Below the pieces are notes generated by a model. That model searched no databases, had not been told where the DNA came from, and saw only the letters and a program-made list of their open reading frames with translations. A stretch of DNA of 6,729 bases. Source: an uncultured Oscillospiraceae bacterium (GTDB lineage Bacteria > Bacillota > Clostridia > Oscillospirales > Oscillospiraceae). The stretch lies in NCBI GenBank assembly GCA_900756495.1, contig CAAEKI010000129.1:1-6729 (forward strand), given 5' to 3'. Position numbers and translations under genes: made by a program. The first letter of the stretch is position 1, and each line of letters opens with the position of its first letter. Of this stretch, positions 1 through 6,435 are shown piece after piece.

Positions 1-19
1 CCGTCCAATAAGAACGGCT

Positions 20-53
20 GAAAATAGAAAAGGAACGTCATGTTAGGCGTTCC
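20..53 (-). terminator. Probable intrinsic terminator downstream of the decarboxylase beta-subunit gene
   Basis: Read on the minus strand, GGAACGCC and GACGTTCC form an 8-bp stem (46-53 with 32-39, including one G-T pair) around a 6-base loop. It is followed directly by a T-rich tail, TTTTCTATTTT (31 down to 21). This is the layout of a Rho-independent terminator for leftward transcription. It lies about 175 bp past the stop of the leftward beta-subunit gene, and no other leftward gene lies between. The stem is moderate in strength and the tail is interrupted by a C and an A. Confidence 0.55.
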
Positions 54-227
54 ATAGTCTATGAGTTATTCAATTTTTTCTTATTTTAATACTGATGTGC
101 TGTACCATATCTTTGCATATCTAGGAAAACTTGCGTATCAAGGCTCATTCGTTAGTAGTAAATAAGTAGTAAATTGATGTATTTGTTTTCTTGAAAATGC
201 TGATAGATACTGTGTTTTAGCGGATAA
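54..227. other. AT-rich non-coding stretch downstream of the truncated gene
   Basis: This stretch is clearly richer in A and T than the coding DNA that follows. It contains no open frame with a ribosome binding site. The only notable local structure is a 10-bp direct repeat, AGTAGTAAAT, at 154-163 and 165-174. No frame on the minus strand resembles the missing C-terminal end of the beta subunit, so the end has been replaced or lost rather than simply frameshifted. The sharp change in composition near position 240 fits a recombination junction, but no insertion-sequence end or target duplication can be recognised. Confidence 0.5.
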
Positions 228-1157
228 TCAGATTTTTATTGTGTTTTTCTTGGAAAAAAGATTGAGTACCTTTGCAAAGGCGACACCGCCCACAGTATCA
301 AATATGAATGCGACAAGGCCCAGGCAGATGATGACAATGGTCTCCACCGTAATAAATATGTCGGCCTGCATTTTAAACGCCACGGAGAGTCCCAAAAGCA
401 GTGTGACCAGATTTGCCAGCACCTTCTGCGCCGTCTCGCTCAGGCTCCCCAATACTCCGCACTCCCGAATGAGATTTCCAAACATCAAAAACCCAATGAG
501 TTCCGCACTCTTTGGGGCAATTGCTCCGGCCAAGATCGTTACAAAAATGGGAAACAGGATTTTAGTAACCTGGCTTACACTGCTGGGCTGATAGGGCATA
601 CGGATAAGCCGTTCTTTTTTGGTGGTCATCATTTTGATAACAGGCGGCTGAACGATGGGAACCAGCGCCATATAGGAATACGCCGCCACCATAATGGGGC
701 CTTGATATTGCGATCCAAAATAGCTGGATACAAAAATGGAGGTAGGGCCATCCGCTGCGCCGATGATGGCCACGCTGGCCGCATCCGTCAGGTCGAATCC
801 CAGGAGTGAGGCGACAGCCAGGGTAAAGAATATGCCGAACTGTGCTGCTGCTCCGAAAAGCAGCATCTTGGGATTTGACAGCAGCGGTCCAAAGTCTATC
901 ATCGCCCCAATGCCGATAAACAGCAGAAGGGGAAACAGTTCACTGGCTATGCCTACATTGAACAGGGTTGCCAGCGCCTCTGTATTTGCAAAAGGGAGAT
1001 TTACCAGGATGGCTCCAAAACCCATGGGCAACAGCAACGTAGGCTCCATGTTTTTTCGAATCGCCAGGAAAATGAGTACTGCGCCGATGGCAATCATCGC
1101 GCCCTGTCTCCAGGTAAAATTCGTCAAATTCCCAAACAACTCATAAAATAATTCCAT
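228..1157 (-). pseudogene. C-terminally truncated sodium ion-translocating decarboxylase beta subunit (OadB/GcdB/MmdB family)
   Basis: The 309-residue product is a polytopic membrane protein of the beta-subunit family. In that family the beta subunit exports Na+ while decarboxylating a carboxybiotin carrier in oxaloacetate, glutaconyl-CoA or methylmalonyl-CoA decarboxylase. Family landmarks are EPTLLLPMGFGAILVNLP (38-55), GAMIDFGPLLSNP (84-96), the IIGAADGPTSIF motif (131-142) with Asp136 matching the essential Asp203 of the Klebsiella protein, and SYMALVPIVQPP (161-172). The start ATG at 1157 has AAGGAGG at 1166-1172 with an 8-base spacer. The longer open frame begins upstream of the promoter and is rejected. 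The protein stops after LNLFSKK plus five unrelated residues, exactly where the family continues with NPLIGxAGVSAVPxxAR. About 60 residues are therefore missing, including the positions equivalent to Asn373, Gly377, Ser382 and Arg389, which are reported as important for Na+ transport. No alpha, gamma or biotin-carrier gene is adjacent. Family assignment is firm; loss of function is inference. Confidence 0.85.
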
Positions 1158-1241
1158 GTCCACTTCCTCCTTGCTCTCATTGCCGGCAAGCCTCCTGCCC
1201 CCCTCAGCGGCAGTTCGCGGCCAATTTCTGCAATTGTGTTT

Positions 1242-1270
1242 ATCATATAACATATCTCGCACACTGTAAA
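1242..1270 (-). promoter_or_regulatory. Sigma-70-type promoter for the beta-subunit gene
   Basis: On the minus strand, TTTACA (1265-1270) and TATGAT (1242-1247) are separated by exactly 17 bp and each differs from consensus at one position. Transcription would start near 1235, leaving an untranslated leader of about 78 bases that contains the AAGGAGG site before the ATG at 1157. This placement rules out the in-frame ATG at 1283, which lies upstream of the promoter. Confidence 0.75.
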
Positions 1271-1296
1271 GAAAAAAACACAAGCATCTTGTCCGG

Positions 1297-1326
1297 TTGA
1301 CAAAAACATCCGGCTGGGGCTATACT
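1297..1326 (+). promoter_or_regulatory. Sigma-70-type promoter for the ABC exporter gene
   Basis: A perfect -35 box TTGACA (1297-1302) and a -10 box TATACT (1321-1326) are separated by 18 bp. The predicted start is near 1333, giving a leader of about 94 bases before the exporter ATG. The promoter is divergent from the beta-subunit promoter, and the two -35 boxes are only about 26 bp apart. A regulator binding here could affect both genes. Confidence 0.75.
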
Positions 1327-1332
1327 AAAGGT

Positions 1333-1366
1333 TGTTTGGCAATGGAACATTGCCAAGCACTTTTTT
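1333..1366 (+). promoter_or_regulatory. Palindrome plus T-run at the transcription start: operator or early terminator/attenuator
   Basis: TTGGCAATG (1336-1344) and CATTGCCAA (1348-1356) are perfect inverted arms around GAA. Pairing extends outward to 1333 and 1359 with one T-G pair, giving a 12-bp stem. It is followed by one C and six T residues (1361-1366). In form this is an intrinsic terminator read rightward, yet it begins at the predicted first transcribed base of the exporter promoter. It could therefore be a repressor operator at +1, an early-termination or attenuation element, or a stabilising 5' hairpin. The structure is seen directly; the role is not resolved. Confidence 0.7.
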
Positions 1367-1426
1367 CTAACTACACCTCAAGACTTGCTGCAAATCTGAT
1401 ACCGACCGCAGAGGGAGGCCCTGACA

Positions 1427-3181
1427 ATGACACCTGAACAAATGCGAAAAAGCGGATATTTCCGCATTTTTGCCTCATATTATAGACCCCACATAAAGAT
1501 TTTTATTCTGGACATGGTCTGTGCGCTCTGTATCTCTCTGATTGACCTTGCCTTTCCCCTGGTATCCCGCCAAGCTATGGAGCTCTGCTTTCCTAACCGT
1601 CTCTTTGCCACCTTTTTTCTGATCATGGCCGTCATGGCACTGGCTTATGTGCTCAAGGCCCTGATGAATTTTATTGTCACCTATTGGGGACATCTGCTGG
1701 GCGTGCGTATTGAGGCTGATATTCGCCGGGATCTGTTTGCCCATATGCAGGATCTGTCCTTCTCCTTTTATGACAAAAATCGGACCGGTCACCTGATGAG
1801 CCGGGTTACCGGCGATCTCTTTGAGATTACCGAGTTAGCCCACCATGGACCCGAAGATCTCTTTATCTCAGCGGTTACCATTGTGGGGGCTCTTGTCGTC
1901 ATGCTCACCATCCGCTGGGAGCTGGCTCTGATTCTCTGCGCCATCATTCCCCTTTTTCTCCTTTTTGTTGCCTCTCAGCGCAAACGGTTGATGCGAACCT
2001 CAGTAGATGTAAAGGCTAAGCTGGCGGGCATCAACGGTGAATTGGAGTCCTCCATCTCGGGGATGCGCACCGCCAAGGCCTTTGCCAATGAGGAAACCGA
2101 AATCGAAAAGTTCCGGGTCTCCAATGACCAGTTCAGAGGTGCCAAGCGGGGCTATTACAAAAGTATGGCAGTCTACTTCTCCGGAATGGAGTTTATCATG
2201 TCAATTATGCCTGTAGTCGTCATTGCGGCCGGCGGCCTCTTTATTATGGGCGGAAAGATGGAGGATAAGGATATCATCACTTTCACCCTCTATGTCACAA
2301 CCTTTATCAATCCTCTGCGAAAGCTCTCCAACTTTACTGAGCTATTTATGCAGGGTATGGCCGGTTTTAAGCGTTTTGTAGAATTGATGCGGGTAGAGCC
2401 CGACATCAAGGACGCCCCAGATGCCCAGCCCCTGGAGCATGTAAATGGTGATATTCAGATAGAGGACGTGACCTTCCGCTATGAGCCCGAGGCGGCCCCT
2501 GTGCTGGAGCACGTCTCCCTCCATATCCGTCCTGGTGAAACAGTAGCTGTGGTTGGCCCATCCGGCGGCGGGAAATCCACGCTCTGTCAGCTCATCCCCC
2601 GGTTTTACGACGTGACGGAAGGCCGTATCCTGGTGGACGGCAGGGATGTGCGCACTTTGAAGCAGCACGATCTGCGTTCTCATATCGGCATCGTCCAGCA
2701 GGATGTCTTTCTCTTCGCCGGAACCATCTATGAGAATATCCGCTATGGCAGACCAGATGCCACCGAAGCCGAAATCGTTGCAGCTGCCAAGCGGGCCGAA
2801 ATTCATGACGCTATCCTGGAGATGCCTGACGGCTACCAAACCTACGTGGGTGAACGAGGCGTCATGCTCTCCGGCGGACAGAAACAGCGGATTTCCATTG
2901 CGCGTATCTTTCTCAAAAATCCCCCTGTCCTTATTTTGGATGAGGCTACCTCTGCCTTGGACAGCGTTACTGAGGCCCGGATCCAAGGCGCTTTCGATGA
3001 GCTCGCCAAAGGACGTACCACCCTTATCATTGCTCACAGGCTCTCCACCATCCGTTCGGCTTCCCGTATCCTGGTCGTGGATGGCGCAGGTATTGCGGAG
3101 GAGGGCACTCATGACGAGCTGATGGCGAAAGGCGGGGAGTACGCCCGGCTCTATACCGCCCAAAAAGCTGTATCCATGTAA
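1427..3181 (+). CDS. ABC exporter, fused permease and ATPase (MsbA/MDR type)
   Basis: The 584-residue protein is a full half-transporter that would dimerise in the cytoplasmic membrane and use ATP to export a substrate such as a lipid, drug or peptide; the substrate cannot be read from the sequence. The membrane domain spans about residues 20-310 with six predicted helices (about 24-46, 60-86, 143-162, 164-183, 246-273, 283-305). It includes the family stretch FYDKNRTGHLMSRVTGD (114-130). The ATPase domain follows at about 342-580: A-loop Tyr352, Walker A GPSGGGKST (377-385), Q-loop Gln425, signature LSGGQ (481-485), Walker B ending in Asp505 with catalytic Glu506, D-loop SALD (509-512) and switch His537. 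All catalytic elements are intact, so a homodimer is plausible, and no partner exporter gene lies beside it. The ATG at 1427 has GAGGGAGG at 1411-1418 with an 8-base spacer. Length is normal for the family. Confidence 0.95.
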   Translation: MTPEQMRKSGYFRIFASYYRPHIKIFILDMVCALCISLIDLAFPLVSRQAMELCFPNRLFATFFLIMAVMALAYVLKALMNFIVTYWGHLLGVRIEADIRRDLFAHMQDLSFSFYDKNRTGHLMSRVTGDLFEITELAHHGPEDLFISAVTIVGALVVMLTIRWELALILCAIIPLFLLFVASQRKRLMRTSVDVKAKLAGINGELESSISGMRTAKAFANEETEIEKFRVSNDQFRGAKRGYYKSMAVYFSGMEFIMSIMPVVVIAAGGLFIMGGKMEDKDIITFTLYVTTFINPLRKLSNFTELFMQGMAGFKRFVELMRVEPDIKDAPDAQPLEHVNGDIQIEDVTFRYEPEAAPVLEHVSLHIRPGETVAVVGPSGGGKSTLCQLIPRFYDVTEGRILVDGRDVRTLKQHDLRSHIGIVQQDVFLFAGTIYENIRYGRPDATEAEIVAAAKRAEIHDAILEMPDGYQTYVGERGVMLSGGQKQRISIARIFLKNPPVLILDEATSALDSVTEARIQGAFDELAKGRTTLIIAHRLSTIRSASRILVVDGAGIAEEGTHDELMAKGGEYARLYTAQKAVSM

Positions 3182-3255
3182 AAAAATATCGTCCGGCCAG
3201 CTTCCCCTGCATGAGCCGGAGCCGGGGTCCCCATTTCAGTCCCCTCTTGTCTTCT

Positions 3256-3311
3256 TATGTATGAAACAGGTCCTGAACACTTTATGGTGTTCAGGACCTG
3301 TTTCGTATATA
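3256..3311. repeat. Long near-perfect inverted repeat downstream of the ABC exporter
   Basis: GAAACAGGTCCTGAACAC (3263-3280) pairs perfectly with its reverse complement at 3287-3304 around a 6-base loop. Pairing continues outward to 3256 and 3311 with two G-T pairs, about 25 bp in all. Each arm also holds the smaller palindrome CAGG-T-CCTG. There is no clear T-run on either side, so it is not a classic intrinsic terminator. It could still mark the 3' end of the exporter mRNA or protect it. A related stretch, GTCCCTGAACA, recurs at 3324-3334 with one extra C. Confidence 0.8.
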
Positions 3312-3362
3312 TCTTACGCCTCTGTCCCTGAACATTTAAAAATTTCTTCTGTAAAATTCCTC

Positions 3363-3392
3363 TTGACTTTCTCAAAGAATTCTATTAGAATT
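3363..3392 (+). promoter_or_regulatory. Promoter of the small gene pair, with a palindromic candidate operator over the -10 box
   Basis: TTGACT (3363-3368) and TAGAAT (3386-3391) are separated by 17 bp, each one base from consensus. Transcription would start near 3398, about 19 bases before the TTG start codon. A 15-bp palindrome with arms AATTCTA (3378-3384) and TAGAATT (3386-3392) around a single T covers the -10 box. A protein bound there would be expected to block transcription. The 7-1-7 layout resembles Fur-superfamily sites in geometry only; the base sequence does not match known Fur, PerR or Zur consensus boxes. Confidence 0.65.
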
Positions 3393-3402
3393 TCTAAGGA
3401 AT

Positions 3403-3419
3403 AGAGGTGAATTTTCTTG
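3403..3419 (+). promoter_or_regulatory. Ribosome binding site that fixes a TTG start
   Basis: AGAGGTGA (3403-3410) matches the anti-Shine-Dalgarno well and sits 6 bases before TTG at 3417. No in-frame ATG occurs before codon 27, and that one would remove the N-terminal heptad-like helix, so TTG is the best start. Confidence 0.65.
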
Positions 3420-3818
3420 AACTATGATACCATCATTCTTGAACTGCTGACTCGGATCCAGGCCCTAGAAGAACAGGTGGCTGCACTCTCCGTCCAAATG
3501 GGCAGCAGTACGGAGCCCCTCCCTAGGCCGGCAGTAAAAGCAGGAACTAAGGAGCTTCGTGTCTATATCGAAACACTGAAGCGTGCCGCATCGGAACGCG
3601 GCGAAAGCTCTCTTGTACTGAGGGCCGGGGTGATTCACAAGGAAAAAGGACTGAAGAATTCTATGCCTATCGTCTGCAACGCTATGCGTCAGTGCATGGA
3701 AGAGGGGGATAAAGTACTCTATGAGCCCCCCAGCGGCTACTCCTCTGCGCTGGAAATCCGATACCTCCTCCAGGCGGGAGAGCGCAATGATTCCGGCCGT
3801 ACGCCAACCGCCGGGTAA
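3417..3818 (+). CDS. Uncharacterised 133-aa protein: N-terminal coiled coil plus compact, possibly winged-helix-like domain
   Basis: I cannot assign a named function. Residues about 5-27 (ILELLTRIQALEEQVAALSV) have hydrophobic heptad spacing and probably form a short coiled coil for oligomerisation. A short Pro-containing linker follows. Residues about 45-118 then form a compact domain with LVLRAGVIHKEKGLKNSMPIVCNAMR, EEGDKVLYEPPSGYSSALEIRYLL in order. The layout of helices followed by a beta-hairpin suggests a winged-helix-like fold; this is inference from pattern only. I recall similar motifs in hypothetical proteins of gut Clostridia but cannot confirm a family. No signal peptide or membrane segment is seen, so it should be cytoplasmic. 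The last about 15 residues are polar and look disordered. It starts with TTG and lies 31 bp before the next small gene, consistent with one two-gene transcript under the palindrome-bearing promoter at 3363-3392. Confidence 0.75.
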   Translation: MNYDTIILELLTRIQALEEQVAALSVQMGSSTEPLPRPAVKAGTKELRVYIETLKRAASERGESSLVLRAGVIHKEKGLKNSMPIVCNAMRQCMEEGDKVLYEPPSGYSSALEIRYLLQAGERNDSGRTPTAG

Positions 3819-3849
3819 TCTTTTGGGAAACAGGAGGAACTATGCAGCC

Positions 3850-4107
3850 ATGACCGCTCATTCTGTCTGGCACCGCGTCGCTGCCCACGCTGGTGAAACC
3901 TTTTATACTGTAACCGGTATTCCCTTCAGCTACCATATGAATGGAGATCGGATTTCCCTGCACAACACCAATTGGAGTATCCCTAGGCGGGACGTGGAGG
4001 ACGCCGTTACTGTTGTCAGTCCGTCCGTTTCTATCTTCAAGCAAAGAGGGTATCAAGGACCATCTTATCTGTTTGGGATTATCACCGATCCCAGAATTGT
4101 CAGATAG
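3850..4107 (+). CDS. Uncharacterised 85-aa protein, second gene of the small pair
   Basis: The product has no named function that I can support. It is soluble, with no membrane segment or signal peptide. Conserved-looking blocks in order are WHRVAAHAGETFYTVTGIPF (residues 7-26), SYHMNGDRISLHNTNWSIPR (27-46) and GYQGPSYLFGIITDPRI (67-83). The pattern of a helix, a beta-hairpin around NGDRI and a terminal QGPSY segment suggests one small alpha/beta domain that ends neatly at the stop, so the gene does not look truncated. The start is ATG at 3850. AGGAGG at 3832-3837 is 12 bases away, which is rather far. The same site lies 4 bases before an out-of-frame ATG at 3842 that encodes only three residues and stops across the true start. 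The reading frame stays open upstream, but no earlier start has a ribosome site. It probably depends on translation of the preceding gene. A shared pathway with that gene is inference from spacing. Confidence 0.7.
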   Translation: MTAHSVWHRVAAHAGETFYTVTGIPFSYHMNGDRISLHNTNWSIPRRDVEDAVTVVSPSVSIFKQRGYQGPSYLFGIITDPRIVR

Positions 4108-4131
4108 CTCCTCTTTTCTTTCAGCAATAAA

Positions 4132-4172
4132 GCGCCCCCGTTTCTGACCTGAAACGGGGGCGCACTGTTTTT
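4132..4172 (+). terminator. Strong intrinsic terminator, probably bidirectional
   Basis: GCGCCCCCGTTTC (4132-4144) and GAAACGGGGGCGC (4151-4163) form a perfect 13-bp GC-rich stem around a 6-base loop. ACTG and then TTTTT (4168-4172) follow on the plus strand, ending the small gene pair. On the minus strand the same stem is followed by TTTATT, so it can also end ftsH transcription, whose stop lies just to the right. It fits the convergent arrangement. Confidence 0.9.
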
Positions 4173-4198
4173 AACGTATGACTGCGGCAGTGAATCGG

Positions 4199-6394
4199 CT
4201 ATTGATCCTCGGATGACGGCCGCTTACCTTCAGGGGTAATCTCCCCCCCAAGGGGGATAGGCGTATCGGCGGGCTTATGCAGTTCTTCGCGGCGGCTTTT
4301 GGGTTCGGCGCTCTCAGTGGGGTACTGGTCGGCTGTAGCAGGATCCCGCCCTTCCAGAATCGCTACCATCTCGGCACCGGTAATCGTCTCCTTCTCCAGA
4401 AGGTAAGCCACTACCTTATCCATATCCGTCCGGTTCTCCCTGATCACTTGGACAGCCTGCTCGTAGCAGCGATCCAGGATCTCCTTCACCGCCTGATCCA
4501 TACGGGCGGCGGTATCCTGAGCACAGTCCATACCATAGCCGCCATCCAGGTACTGATTCCGGCGGGAGGCCAGCGCCATCATACCAAACTCATCGCTCAT
4601 GCCAAACATTGCCACCATATTGCGCGCCACACCTGTGGCATCTTGGATGTCTTGGGCCGCGCCGTTGGTCATGGTGTTCAACACCACCTCCTCAGCTGCC
4701 CGGCCGCCCATGGAGACGGCGATCTTGGCCAGCAGCTCATCCCGGGTGCGCAGCTCAGTCTTGTCCTCCTCAGGCATCAGAAGCGTATATCCCAGAGCCC
4801 CTTGGGTGTGAGGCACAATCGTGATCTTCTGCACCGGCTCACTGTTGCGCTGCTTGTAGGCCACCATAGCGTGCCCCACCTCGTGGTAGGCCACCAGCTT
4901 TTTCTCAAACTCGGTAAGCACACTGCCCTTCTTCTCGCTGCCTGCGATGACCAATTCAAAGGCGGCCAGTAAATCCTCCTGGTTGACCGCCTTTCGGCCA
5001 TGCCGCACCGCCCGGAGCGCAGCCTCGTTGACCAGGTTTGCCAGATCGGCCCCCACAGTACCCGCTGTGGCAATGGCGATCTTCTTCAGATCAACATCTT
5101 CAGCCAGACGGATGTTCCGCGTGTGAACCTGGAGGGTAGCCAGACGTCCGGCATAGTTGGGCCGGTCCACAATAATCCGGCGGTCAAAACGGCCGGGACG
5201 CAACAGCGCCTGGTCCAGTACTTCAGGCCGGTTGGTGGCAGCCAGCAGAATAACTCCCTTGGTGGGGTCAAAGCCGTCCATCTCAGCCAGCAGCTGGTTC
5301 AGTGTCTGTTCCCGTTCGTCATTCCCGCCCATACGGTTATCCCGGGATTTGCCGATGGTATCGATCTCATCAATGAAGACAATACAGGGCGCCATCTTGC
5401 TGGCCTCCTTGAAGAGGTCACGCACACGGGAGGCTCCCACACCTACAAACATCTCTACAAAGTCAGAACCGCTGATAGAGAAAAAGGGCACTCCGGCCTC
5501 TCCGGCGACAGCCTTGGCCAGCAAAGTCTTTCCGGTGCCCGGCGGGCCTACCAGCAGCGCGCCCTTGGGCAGCTTGGCGCCAATCTCCGTATACTTCTGC
5601 GGATTGTGGAGGAAATCGATGATCTCCTCCAGACTCTCCTTTGCCTCGTCCTGACCAGCCACATCCCGGAAAGTAACCCCCGTCTTTTTCTCCACATAGA
5701 CTTTGGCGTTTGCCTTTCCCACGCCGCCCAGGCCGCCTCCCATACGAGAGGCCATGCTCCGAGACAAGAAGGAAAACAGCGCAATAATAATGACCAGGGG
5801 CAGCACCCAGGAGATCAGGATAGAGATGATCGGCGAGGTCTCGGCCACATATTCGGCGCCAAATTTGATGTGGCTGCCGTCCTCATACTCCACCGAACGC
5901 AACAGCGGGAGTAAATCCGGATCGTTGATGGGGGCACAGTAGTAGGTGTGTTCCGCCTGCGGCAAGCCCTCCAGAGGCGGCAGTGACTCATCCGGGCCTA
6001 GGCCCAAAAGTTCGTTCAGCGTTGCAGGCTGAGAGTTTTGAGCGGGCGCCTCACTCTCGGCCGGCGGTGTGCTGGCTGCCGGGGCCGGGCTCTCTATGGA
6101 AGGCTCAGCTCCCTCCCCGCCCTCTTCTGCGAGAGGCCAGACCGCCCCCTCCCTCAAATAGATGGTGAACTTGGTGTTGCTCATCTCCACCGTGTCCACA
6201 ACTCCGGCCTCTACCATATCTAAGAATTCGCTGTACCACACTTCTGTGGAATTGGCCCGCTGGAAGGATGCCGTCATGTAGTTGACGAAGACAGTAATGA
6301 CCAGCGCCCACAGGACAATGGACACAATCGCCATCATACTGCGCCGGCCGCCGTTCTTGCCTCCGTTCGGATTATTCTGATTATCGGGCTTCAA
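4199..6394 (-). CDS. ftsH: ATP-dependent zinc metalloprotease FtsH
   Basis: The 731-residue protein is a membrane-anchored AAA+ protease that forms hexamers and degrades misfolded membrane proteins and short-lived regulators. Order of parts: transmembrane helix 1 (22-39), extracytoplasmic region (about 40-188), transmembrane helix 2 (189-210), AAA+ domain, then M41 peptidase domain. Visible motifs are Walker A GPPGTGKT (283-290), pore loop FVG (316-318), Walker B VFIDEID (339-345), the second region of homology [19 protein letters not shown] (387-405) with likely arginine fingers Arg402 and Arg405, and HEVGH (504-508) with zinc ligands His504 and His508, catalytic Glu505 and probable third ligand Asp582. 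All are intact. The extracytoplasmic region is about twice the usual size and contains a Pro/Ala/Glu/Ser-rich stretch (about 90-123). The C-terminal tail after about 690 is charged and Pro-rich. The start is TTG at 6394, because AAGGAGG is 8 bases upstream and the promoter lies just before it; the open frame further upstream is not genic. Confidence 0.96.
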   Translation of the reverse strand: MKPDNQNNPNGGKNGGRRSMMAIVSIVLWALVITVFVNYMTASFQRANSTEVWYSEFLDMVEAGVVDTVEMSNTKFTIYLREGAVWPLAEEGGEGAEPSIESPAPAASTPPAESEAPAQNSQPATLNELLGLGPDESLPPLEGLPQAEHTYYCAPINDPDLLPLLRSVEYEDGSHIKFGAEYVAETSPIISILISWVLPLVIIIALFSFLSRSMASRMGGGLGGVGKANAKVYVEKKTGVTFRDVAGQDEAKESLEEIIDFLHNPQKYTEIGAKLPKGALLVGPPGTGKTLLAKAVAGEAGVPFFSISGSDFVEMFVGVGASRVRDLFKEASKMAPCIVFIDEIDTIGKSRDNRMGGNDEREQTLNQLLAEMDGFDPTKGVILLAATNRPEVLDQALLRPGRFDRRIIVDRPNYAGRLATLQVHTRNIRLAEDVDLKKIAIATAGTVGADLANLVNEAALRAVRHGRKAVNQEDLLAAFELVIAGSEKKGSVLTEFEKKLVAYHEVGHAMVAYKQRNSEPVQKITIVPHTQGALGYTLLMPEEDKTELRTRDELLAKIAVSMGGRAAEEVVLNTMTNGAAQDIQDATGVARNMVAMFGMSDEFGMMALASRRNQYLDGGYGMDCAQDTAARMDQAVKEILDRCYEQAVQVIRENRTDMDKVVAYLLEKETITGAEMVAILEGRDPATADQYPTESAEPKSRREELHKPADTPIPLGGEITPEGKRPSSEDQ

Positions 6395-6409
6395 ACGATT
6401 GCCCTCCTT
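6392..6409 (-). promoter_or_regulatory. Ribosome binding site that fixes the ftsH TTG start
   Basis: On the minus strand, AAGGAGG (6403-6409) is a full-strength Shine-Dalgarno sequence 8 bases before TTG (6392-6394). The resulting N-terminus is a short hydrophilic Asn/Gly-rich segment followed directly by the first membrane helix, which is the normal FtsH arrangement. No ATG in this frame has comparable support. Confidence 0.85.
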
Positions 6410-6435
6410 GTGCAAAGAAATTTCAGCTTTCAAAC

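Noticed and set aside
61..165. Small AT-rich plus-strand frame of 34 codons
   Set aside because: It has no ribosome binding site or promoter, is short, and matches no family that I recognise; it could be a decayed gene fragment but that cannot be shown.
1158..1283. Longer start for the beta-subunit gene, adding 42 residues
   Set aside because: The upstream ATG lies before the -35 box of the best promoter, has no ribosome site, and the added residues are charged and unlike the family; the ATG at 1157 has a strong site.
1124..1309. Minus-strand frame overlapping the start of the beta-subunit gene, with an internal ATG after GCAGGAGG
   Set aside because: The internal start would give an 18-residue peptide out of frame with the gene. 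The GGAGG match is probably chance in a purine-rich leader; no evidence of a real leader peptide.
1342..1437. 31-codon leader frame overlapping the start of the ABC exporter
   Set aside because: Its ATG lies inside the hairpin about 9 bases from the predicted transcript start with no ribosome site, and the peptide has no run of a single amino acid as in classic attenuators.
2342..3163. 273-codon frame on the minus strand opposite the ABC exporter
   Set aside because: It mirrors the strongly conserved ATPase domain and shows no recognisable domain or ribosome site of its own.
3378..3392. Fur/PerR/Zur box at the small gene-pair promoter
   Set aside because: The 7-1-7 geometry fits, but the bases do not match the TAATNATTA core of those boxes, so only an unnamed palindrome is claimed.
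5000..5914. 304-codon frame on the plus strand opposite ftsH
   Set aside because: It lies wholly antisense to the conserved AAA+ region, has no family-like motifs, and is explained by codon bias of ftsH.
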